Part shown: one piece after another, positions 23,012-32,900 of the stretch
Layout of the letters: each line of letters starts with the position of its first letter
Numbering within the stretch: the first letter of the stretch is position 1
DNA from: Saccoglossus kowalevskii
Taxonomy: Eukaryota; Hemichordata; Enteropneusta; Harrimaniidae
Direction of reading: 5' to 3'
Length of the DNA stretch: 36,877 bases
Assembly (NCBI RefSeq): GCF_000003605.2
Contig: NW_003156738.1
Span: 42,669 to 79,545 of the forward strand
The notes under the pieces: generated by a model
What the model saw: only the letters and a program-made list of their open reading frames with translations
Databases searched by the model: none
Told to the model about the DNA's origin: nothing
Program-made: the position numbers and the translations under genes

Positions 23012-24070
23012 CTAAGTTGTGACCTTGCCTCTCGTCGAACCCATGCCTATCCCCTTGGTCGCAGAGGTATCAAAATTGCTTCCCCCGCTGCCGGGGTGGA
23101 CGACTGCCGGAGGAGAATGAGGAGCTACCACCTGGTCCCTTCTTCCCTGGGGGCGTGTCGCTACTCTTCCATCCCGCGGAAGGGTATGAGCACTTGCCTC
23201 CTGGCGTTGTGTTTTCTGTGCTTGGGGCACCCTCCGTTTACCCTTGGCAGTGGCCAATTGGCTAGCGGATTCGACCTGAACCATGTGGTTCATTGCACTC
23301 TGAAGCTCTGAGACTGCACCCGCCATCTCCCCCTCAAAGAGGGTGGAAGATGTCCAGTGTGCGTAACTGAGGCGGTGACATACTCTCTGACTCCGGCAAA
23401 AACACACACATCTAAGACTGCGTCTCGTTGCACAGTAGTAGCCCCGGCCAGGAGAGCCAGGTGACACTGGAGAATGTCGCACGTAGCTGTGCGGTGGCCC
23501 ACCAGTTAATGTGTCGCCTGGTCTAGGAGGCTGGTGCATTCTGCTTCCGAGGTGTCAGAGTCCTGGGTGCACACAATAATGCGCTCTAGCAACTCTGCCC
23601 TCAGGGCGTGATGGATCGTCTCGGGCTGAGCTGGCGAGAACACCCATAGAACGCCGCCGTCCCCCTTTACCCGTTTTGCCAAACAGAAATTCGCGGTACC
23701 GGGGTCTGGGGAAGGAGCCTTGGGATCCGGTTGGGGGCATTTGGTCTCATCCCACACTTTGGGGTCTGATCCCTGCATCTGATCTACCCGGCCTGCCAGT
23801 ACTTCGACCAAAGCCCTCATCTCAGAGGCAAACCCGGTGTCGTGCGGGGATGGATCCAAGGGATCCGCAACTAGCCCCATAGGAGAAAAGAGCCTTGCCA
23901 TTGCCGGTAAAATCGGGTAACCCACCGCCTGAAACAACAGACTGTGACGATGCCCTTGGATCAGCGGGAGGAGACCAGAAATTATCGGTACCTCCACCAC
24001 CGAGCCTCCTACTTGACGTCTCAGTACACAAAGTACCGGTAGCCGAGCGTGAGGACTTTCCACTCATGCC
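23012..24070 (-). pseudogene. Gag-like region of the DIRS-like element (broken)
   Basis: A likely start is the Met of MSGKSSRSATG near 24067. The reading then moves between three minus-strand frames: Gly/Ser-rich N-terminal part, then SEMRALVEVLAGRVDQMQG and ERIIVCTQDSDTSEAEC, then CHLALLAGATTVQRDAVLD (23450-23400), then a basic C-terminal part (AKGKRRVPQAQKTQRQ) ending near 23012. The LALLAGATTVQRDAVL block resembles DIRS gag proteins. The frame changes show decay. The assignment rests on position and weak similarity. Confidence 0.6.
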
Positions 24071-24462
24071 AACACACAACTCACTTTAACTTTTTTTACT
24101 GGATGTGCGACCTTGCTGTGAAAATACGAGTGATGCGGTCAGTCTTAGTGATATTGCATGGCTCTGGAAAACATCCCAGAACCCCGGAGACAAGAGGAGA
24201 CAAAACCGGCGACGAGCTGTCATTACATCTATCGATTTCTAAATACATTGGTAAAACATGAAAATGAATCGACATGTATGAGGGAAGCGAAATACAGTTG
24301 GAAAAGGCGACACAAAGAAATGGACGACGTAGTTAAATTGTGTCGCCGGGTTTTATTTTCTTTGTTGTAAAAATTATACACACAAAGGGGCAAACGGCAC
24401 GGGGGTAAAATAATAAGAATCATAGAAAGCTTAGAAAGAACTCCCGTCTGCTGAAGACACAT
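24071..24462. other. 5' untranslated part of the DIRS-like element
   Basis: Non-coding DNA between the gag start and the inserted AT-rich array. A perfect 10-base stem (GGCGACACAA at 24306-24315, TTGTGTCGCC at 24338-24347) with a 22-base loop is the only structure noticed. Confidence 0.45.
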
Positions 24463-25560
24463 TAAAAATTAATTAAAAATTACTTGCACATGAGTTATTG
24501 ATGGAAGCGCTAAAAACTAATTATGTAAATCAGGTAACTAATATGAACAGAACAGAACAAAAAAATTTAGAACTATTATGATAATTAGAGAATTAATATG
24601 AACAAATTTTAACCCAAAACTAATCAGGGCTGTCTATTGTCCAAGAGCATTTATGTACCAAATTTTATTTAAATGTGATGATCAGTAATTGAGGTATCAG
24701 TGTTAATTAATTATGTTAATTAGGTGATTAATAAGCATAAATATTTACCAAAAACTAATTGGGTCTCTGCATAGTTCTCTTTAAAAGTTTCATTAAAATC
24801 CAATTCGTGATTTTTTATATATCAGTGGAACATTATGCAAATTAGGTTAATAATATTCAATTAAAACTAATCAGGTCTCTGCATAGTCCTAGAAGATCTA
24901 TGTAGCAAGTCTCATTGAAATATGATGATTAGTACTTGAAATATCAGGCAAACAACTGAAAATTAACTAATTATGCTAATAAGGTAATTAATATGCACAA
25001 ATATTTACCCAAAAACTAATCAGGGGTCTGCACAGTCCTCAAGTAACTATGTACAAATTGTCATTGAAATGTGATGATTACTACTTGAAATAACAAAAGC
25101 TGAAAATTAATTAATTATGCAAATTAGGTAGTTAATAAGTACTGATATTACTCTAAAAACTATCAGGTCTGTGCAGTGTCCTATGACATCTATGTACAAA
25201 GTATTATTGAAATGTGATGATTAGTACTTGAGATATCAGTGAAAAATCCGAAAATTAATTAATCATTATACAAATTAGGTAATAAATATTGCACAGATTT
25301 TTACCCAAAACTAATCAAATTGCTGCATTAGTTTGGAGCATCTATGTGCCAAGTTTCATCAAAATCCAATGAGTGGTTCTTTAGATATCAGTGGAACAGT
25401 CATGGAACAGTTAAAATCAGCTAATTATCATGCAAATTAGGTAATTAATATGCATGGATTTTTACCAAAACCTGCGCATTGGCCTGGAGCATCTATGCAC
25501 CAAGTTTCATCAAAAATCAATGTATGGTTCTTGAGATATCAGTGGAAAAGACACACACAC
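24463..25560. repeat. Tandem array of about 120-190 bp AT-rich units with ATGCAAATTAGG core
   Basis: At least seven degenerate units. The core (TTATGCAAATTAGGTAATTA, often altered) begins near 24521, 24711, 24833, 24971, 25115, 25266 and 25425. Each unit also carries ACCCAAAACTAATCAGG, a TCTATGTACCAAGTTTCATT segment and GAGATATCAGTGGAA. The array ends in a CA/GACA run at about 25550-25575. The same family recurs, in the same orientation, at 32490-32755. It interrupts the 5' part of the retrotransposon, so it probably arrived as a nested insertion. Confidence 0.85.
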
Positions 25561-25755
25561 AGACACAGACACACTAACTGCAAAGGCTCCCTTTTTGTGC
25601 TTCGCACACAGGAGTCAAAAACTTATCCTACCAGCCACTGTTTCGCATGCCGCGTCAGCGGCAGCAACCCAAGCCAGAAACCCGGACAGGAAAAAGCAGG
25701 CCTTTGAGGCAGAGCCGCTAGACTTCATTCCCATCGGTGCGGAGATAAAGAAAAG

Positions 25756-25872
25756 ATCAGGGCAAGATGGCGTTGCCACATTACTTCGGTCACGTGGTTC
25801 GTGATGCAAGGAAAAAAATTTTTGGGGTCATGGGGTTTCCCCTGACCTAGATTTTATCTCTCCATCATTGGC
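25756..25872 (-). repeat. Right inverted terminal repeat of the DIRS-like element
   Basis: Reverse complement of 19481-19595, with about 20 mismatches or small gaps by eye. It contains CATGGGGTTTCCCCTGACC, itself a short palindrome-like core. Divergence between the two arms suggests an old insertion or a host-mediated loss of homogenisation. Confidence 0.87.
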
Positions 25873-25910
25873 TATGGAGTCTATGGTGGGTAATTGAACG
25901 TAGTGAATAG

Positions 25911-26937
25911 ATGCGTTTGGTGTTTAGTGTATGCACTATTGTCATATTATCGCTAGTGGCTCTGGAGTAACTAGGTTGTGCTGTCTTGGATGGATATGCC
26001 ATAGTGCTAGACGATCTAAGTGCATGCCTGATTGGGGGAGGGGTTTCAGCAGTTCCCGGTTGTAGGGAAGACTTCTTGTGTGGTTTATCAATATCGGCAT
26101 CAGGAAGAGTGTCCATCATTGATGAATTCAGAACATGAACTTCAAAATTTTCTCAACTGACGGACAAAACGCCTCCTGCCAGCTTTCCACTGAGAGTTGT
26201 TAAAAAACAACAATTTCGTGCTCCTTTGTTGCACTAGGCAAAACCATTAATATAATAGTCTGGGTATAGACTGATTCTGGCAAAATAAACCACTCTTATC
26301 TGAGAGACATTATTTAGGGCATTATTTAATGATATATGAATATGCACAAATTTCGTGCAATAATTAAGGATTCCTAAACTTAAAGCGGGGAAGTCATCAC
26401 CTGCGCATGCGTCAGATGGCCATAGTGTGTCATTGTTTACAAACAAGTGTCTACCCATGAGCCTTTGCGTTTTTAGCGCGTGTTGTTATCGTCGCTTGGG
26501 AGTCAATTCCATGGGCGTGCACAAGTGATGACCCTTCCGTTTTAACTTATACTGAACAACTGCTCTACTTTGAACTGTGAGACAATGATAAAAGGCATGT
26601 CATAACAGAACACTAAAAACATTAACATTTCATTTAAAAAAAATGGAATAAACTGACTGAATTAATTGAATAAATTATTCATGTGAAAGTTTGTTAATGA
26701 GATCAAAAGTTAATCAAAATTTACTTTATATTTTATATTTTTTTTCACCATACAAGTAATTGCTTTTAAACCAGCTGCATGTTCCAGGGTGAATCATTAA
26801 GCATATCTACAAAAAGTGGCCAGGCTTCTTGAATTAGAAGGAACAACAAAAAATTGATATGTATAAATAGTGGGTTTTTTTCAAAATCAGAGACTGTAGA
26901 AATGTTTTCACAATCACAACATTTTAGGTGAAAATAT
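25911..26937. other. Intergenic region between the retrotransposon and WDR4
   Basis: The region contains the right copy of the 130-bp direct repeat (26381-26510) and otherwise AT-rich DNA with no supported gene. No canonical AATAAA for WDR4 was seen on the minus strand directly after its stop codon; ATATAAA-like variants occur near 26722-26743. Confidence 0.5.
26381..26510 (+). repeat. Direct repeat, right copy (about 130 bp)
   Basis: Second copy of the segment at 17735-17866, same orientation, about 8.6 kb away. Both include TGCGCATGCGTCAGATGGCC-like sequence and GTTTACAAACAAG. A much shorter, doubtful resemblance occurs at 36827-36870, at the window edge. Confidence 0.85.
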
Positions 26938-29900
26938 CTACTCGTCTACTTTGCATTTCTTTGTTGGAGGTTTATCTATTTCACTTTTGTCAGACTTGGC
27001 TTTAAGTCTTTCTTGTTTTTTGGAAAGATAATCTTGTACATTATCATATGTCTTCTTATGTAAATGACTGTAGAAAGATCCAATTTGGACGTATTCTGAA
27101 AAAAAATAAGAAACTTTTAGGAAAAAGGAAAAAAAGTTCAGATTAGCTGAACTCGCTAGTATGACAAGAAGCCATCAAAGATGGCCGATCCCCTGGCTCG
27201 TTTCACAATGAGTGAGTAGAGGTCACTGTTATGAATGGAGGACTGTACTGTACCAGCAACTGTAACTGAATAAAACTGTTGTGGAAACCTCAATGGAGAG
27301 TACTGTAAAATCTGTATTTGAAACCGTGGCTTCTATTAAAAAGGTACAAAGCAACAGAAGGGATGCAGCTTCTATTGGAGTAACTACACATATGAAAAAT
27401 TGTGAACTTTCAGTTCTAAACTGTTCAAAAAAAATGGGTATGACTTCTATTAGGGATGCGGCTTCTAATACATGCGAATTACACATTATGTGTTCACCAG
27501 AACAGAACGACCATCAAACATAAGTTTCAAGATGAAAAGAGATGAATACAAATTTGAAGTATTTCCCCATTCTGTGATATATGCAAATATGCAAATCACT
27601 GCACCAATACAATATGCCTATATATGATGCCTACCAAGTTTCAAGATGATAAGTCAATGAAGTCAATTAGTGATTGTTTTAAATTAGACAGTACTTATAT
27701 ATACACATGTGATTAAAAATACATATTCTCAATTATGCGACTTGTTTTGCCTATATAGAAATGCACCTGTAATATACGTAAGCACTACCAATAGAGTAAA
27801 TACAGTAGATTAAATATCAACATACATACCTTTAAAAAACTCCCAATCGCTGCTTATTTGTTGGTATGCAAACACTTTACATGACTCTTCTTCATTCAAT
27901 GCGTTGAACTGTAGAACAAATATAAACAAGACATGTCAATGCCGCTGGAGATCTTACAGAACTTACGAATATTAATGATTAAATTCAAATGAGGTACAGA
28001 AAAATAGAAACGAAATCACACATAAGATGAAAACAATTCCAACTCTGGTTCAAAAACTTGTTGATGCCAACTTGTGTTGTACAATGATATTGTTTATAAT
28101 TTGTTTACGAAGACAGGCATTTCCCGCTACTTGGATCATGTTTGCATTAGTTATATATGGATTTCAGCTACAGTACTTAAAGACAATTTTGGAATATGAC
28201 AATTTAGTTTAGTTTAGAAGGTGATACTACTACTAAGGAGATTGTGAAATTATCCGCTGTGTAAATCATATACAAAAAACTTTGGCTTTCGATAATATAA
28301 GGTTATTACAAGGATACCTCAAAGTATGCACGAAGACAGTACAGCAGCAGTATTTACTGACGCGCAGCGGCGGGCTGTGCGATGTTGTACTGTGTGAGTG
28401 CATACTTTGACGTATCCTCGTAATAACCATATTAATAATTAATATACATCTTTCCTCTCCAAGGATACACCATGGGAATGTCGAAATTCAAAATGATTAG
28501 AACAGAATCAGCGAACTTCTTTGTGTGGAGTTCGGTCAAACTCTGGTGGCAACCATGTTTGTTTTTATTCTTATTAGAGGACGCTTATACGCGTAATCAT
28601 TCCATATTTGGAATTCGCATTTCCTAATATGGTAGGATGAAAATACCCCGTAAAATACCGCAAAATTACGGCACGCTGTAACTTATGGCGTTACAGATGT
28701 ATAATAATATGAATTACTTGGAGTGTGTTTATAATTATGAAACACTTTCAATGTTCATACTCAAACAGATTGATACGATTGATTGATTGGCTTCAATTCA
28801 GCAGCCCATGCATCTAACACATTGTCTTGTAACATGGTGGTACTATCCCATTGTGGTTTCACTATGGCAACAGATATCAACTAACAATTGTGAAGTACCA
28901 TACTAACCAGCTAGTTGTCACGTTGGCTAATCAGATAGAATAAGATGGGAATGGTATCCGTGCTTCCAATAGCAAAATAGGATGGATGAATTGCCAAATA
29001 AATAAATAAATGCATATACTTTGTAATGTGTCGTACACAATACTCACAGTAATCGTGCCATCATTGTTGACATAGTTATACAGAAGTACATGTTGGCGAG
29101 AACACGGTTGAAAAATCCATAAGATATCATCGTCATTGAAATAGACATTCCATGGTGGGTTATTAGTTTCTAATTTACACATTTCATTGATGGTCCATTT
29201 TTTAGCTCTCTGCATGACTTGAAGTATCCACACCATCGGATACCTGAAATAGACGATTTATCATTAACTATGAGATTATGAATAGTAATTTCATTTGGTA
29301 TTTGTTTAATTGTTAATGTAGGACACAGCTACAGTGGTCAGTGGTTGTGATCACTCAGCAGTGTGACAGTCCATCTAGATCTCAGACCAACAAAAAAGGA
29401 ACAGTATTTGGTTTGGGAGAATAGCATACTATTGCATTGGTATGTTACAATCAATGTTAATTTTTACATTGTTCCTGCTCATCGCAATGAGTACATGCTC
29501 TCTGTATGATACTCTGTTCTTTTCTTTACTGTCATCTTGCATATTAAAAGCAGTTCTAGGGCTCTTTGAGTATTGATTTGAATAACGAACAAATAAATAA
29601 ATTTTACATAGTCACTGGGTTTTAATTTAGCACATTTTCCAGTCATCGAAATAAGCAAAATTATAACACAGTGAACAAGTCATTGAAAATGACACAGTCC
29701 CTGTTAAATTTTTGAAAGTTCTTTTTGTGCTTGTCATATTAAAGTGGAGGGGTTGTTGCGAGTGTGTCCTTGAAACTTGAGTCCCAAGTGGCGTATACAA
29801 CAGATTGTTTATTTGCAGCAGATTCGAACATATTTTGCGTGACGACCCCACCAGTTTAAGACATAGCAAAGAAAAACATAGATCACAAGTGAAAGCATGT

Positions 29901-32900
29901 CCAAGTTATCACATTTTAAACAAACAAGATGGCTGCCAGTCAGCCATATTTGATCAAATTGCAAATTGAATTGACATGTACATGTATCCAATTATGACAT
30001 ACTAAATATCAATGAAAATGATACATGGGTGACAGATATATAGTAATATGGCCAAAAATAAAAACAGCCATTATACGGGCATCTTTGATCTGATTATGAA
30101 ACAAAGTGAAATGTATGATGTATGTGCCAAATACGAATGAAAATGGTACATAAATCTTGGAAATATAGTAGTAAGGCCAAAAATTCAGATGGCTGTCAAT
30201 CAGCCATGCTTGATCCGATTTTGAAACAAATTCACATGGACATGTATTCTAACATGTAGTAAGGTATGTGCCAAATTTGAATAAAAACTGAAAAAGCATG
30301 TCCAAGATACCTTATTTAAAAAAAACACAAGATGCCTGCCAGTCGGCCATCTTTGATCCAATTGGGAAAGAAATTGTCATGGACATGTATCCTAACATGT
30401 ATAATCTATGTACCAAGTTTGAATGAAAACTGACAAAGCATGTCCAAAAACGACATTTTTAAAAAACAAGATGGCTGCCAGTCGGCCACTTTGAATTGAA
30501 TCGCTAAACCACTGCATGTGCATATGTCCCACATAAAGTACTAGGCACATGCAAAGAATGAACAGAATCGGTCCAAAGGATTCTGAAATATGACTCCGGA
30601 CGAATGGACGCATGAACAGACGAACGAACAGACGGTCGGTCGGAGGACATGTATCTTAACATGTATAATCTATGTACCAAATTTGAATGAAAACTGACAA
30701 AGCATGCAAAGAATGAACGGAATTGGTCAAAAGGATTCTGAAATATGACTCCGGACAGACGGAAGCACGGTCGCACGGACGGAGACCGAATTATAAGTCC
30801 CCGTTTTCGGACTTCATCCGAACAGGGACTAAGAATTAACCCTTTTACAGTATATGGCAATGATAGTCAATAAGCTGCTGTACTGTGATATCATTCATAA
30901 TTTTGCAAACCTGCATGTGAATGTCTGATACAAATGTCGGACATTGATCAGTATGACATGTAGTTAATATGTAGCTTGCAATATGCTGGCAAAATGTTGT
31001 TTTATTAAAACAAAGGCACATATATTTAACAACAACACCATTAGTTTTACATTACAATGTGAATGGCAGGGTCTTGCCAACCAGTCCTTGAGCATGCACA
31101 AAATGTATACAAAACCACAAGTTGTAAATTATCACTTGATTTAAATAAAGATAGAGAGATGTTAAACTTACCCTTCAGCAACAACTGCCACAAGGCCGGA
31201 TTTCTTACTGCATGCTATACATGATACAGGTATCTTTTTAGTTTCGGAGGTTGAAAGATGGTGAGTGTTGAGAAGGGTCCCCTCCAGGTAATTCCATACT
31301 CGGATAGTTCCATCCTACAAGACAAATATTGATATTAGGATGACAATATATAAACATCTAATCATTGATATTGAGCATTCTTTGATTCCAAAAAGCTAAA
31401 ATATATTCTCAAATTCACTACAAAACACTAATTTCCACGACACTGCAACCAGTAAGACACTGTTTAGACATTTGTTTTCATATGTACATTTGATCAAATT
31501 AACTATCTGGTAGAACAGCCTTATTGACTATAAAATAAAGTTCATTGTTATTATAATACAAAACATAAACATACTCACACCTGCTCCTGACAGCAATATA
31601 TATGAATTCCCCGACAGAATTTTCAACCGACTCACAAAACTGCATACGGTACATGAATTTAACAAAAAGTGTATGAATTAGAGACATATGTACAATTTTG
31701 TCAAGCTGAATTGGATTGAAGGTTTTTCATACTAGTTGAGTACTTTTCTGTTACTATAAATTCACACTGAATATGTTTTCCCCTAGACTGAATGAATTTT
31801 TAGATCCTGATGGACGTAATGGTATAGAGTCAAGCAGACTGACTCATTGTAGAGAATGCACCAAAGAATGGGCACTTTCATATTGTTAGATATTATGAAA
31901 AGCTTTGTGTTCACCAAATGCAGAATAATACTTTGGCGATCACAAATCATGAAGATAAACCAATACATATCAATGTTTTCATTGATATTAATTCACAGCC
32001 AAATAGTTGAGAATGGCACAGATAAACAGAGATTTGTTTTTAAATTTTTGTTTAAAAATGTCAGTAGTGGTATTCTAGTGTAGCATGCAAACAGAAAAAA
32101 TAATATTTTGATCATATGGTTTATTACATTCACCACATAGGGTTGTTTTATAGTCTTGGCTGATCGAAGATGATCAATTTGTATATCACCCTAAACTAGC
32201 TGTATTAAAGTTTGTACTACTACCATATTTGTTCTATTAGTAGTGCATGAATTTTAATAAAAGCACAAATGCAATTTTTGGTTTACATACACTTCTAATG
32301 AAGATGCATCTGGATGTGTCTGAATAATGGAAAAATCAACAAAATGAAATTTACAATATTTTTAATGGAAAATGTTCGAAAAATATTCTGTACATATTTT
32401 TCATCTCAGAAAATTGTATTGAGCTTAATTAGTCATTGGTTTTTTTTTTGCTTATTTCATTGGTAATTAAATATGATATGAAATTGAAACAAATCGGGCC
32501 TGTGCATTGGCCTAGAGGCACATATGTATCACGTTTCATTGAAATGTGATGATTAGTACTTGAGATATTGGTAGAAAAGCCAGAAATTGGCTAATTATGC
32601 AAAATAGGTAATTGGTATGCATGAATATTAACCCCAAACTGATCTGGTCTATTAATTTCCCTATAGCCACTATGTACCAAGTTTTATTGATATCTGACCA
32701 GCAGTTCTTGAGGTAATGTTATAATATACACATATAGAAATACACACACAAGAGTCAAATGGATACATGATCATATTTTGTTTCAGTAATAAATGCCTAC
32801 TTACTCTGTGTGCCCCAGACAGTAACTATGGATATTGTATCCATTTGGAAAATGACTCACTCTGATCTTTTCATCCCTGTCTGCCGTAACTACAAACCGA

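Larger units (their letters stand above)
19427..25910 (-). mobile_element. DIRS-like tyrosine-recombinase retrotransposon, decayed
   Basis: Coding runs on the minus strand in the order gag (about 24070-23012), reverse transcriptase (about 22935-22180), RNase H (about 22127-21400), then tyrosine recombinase (about 21000-19900). This order, and the recombinase in place of an integrase, define the DIRS group. Inverted terminal repeats lie at 19481-19595 and 25756-25872. An internal region (19670-19795) repeats sequence found at both outer ends (19427-19464 and 25876-25910). Every gene is broken by frameshifts or stops, so this copy is not autonomous. An AT-rich tandem array (about 24463-25560) interrupts the 5' part. 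The GC content of the coding part is clearly above that of the host DNA. The element ends are approximate. Confidence 0.85.

Noticed and set aside
17735..26510. The 130-bp direct repeats as long terminal repeats of the retrotransposon.
   Set aside because: The element has its own inverted terminal repeats well inside them, its gene content is DIRS-type, and the repeats lack the TG...CA ends and primer-binding features of LTRs.
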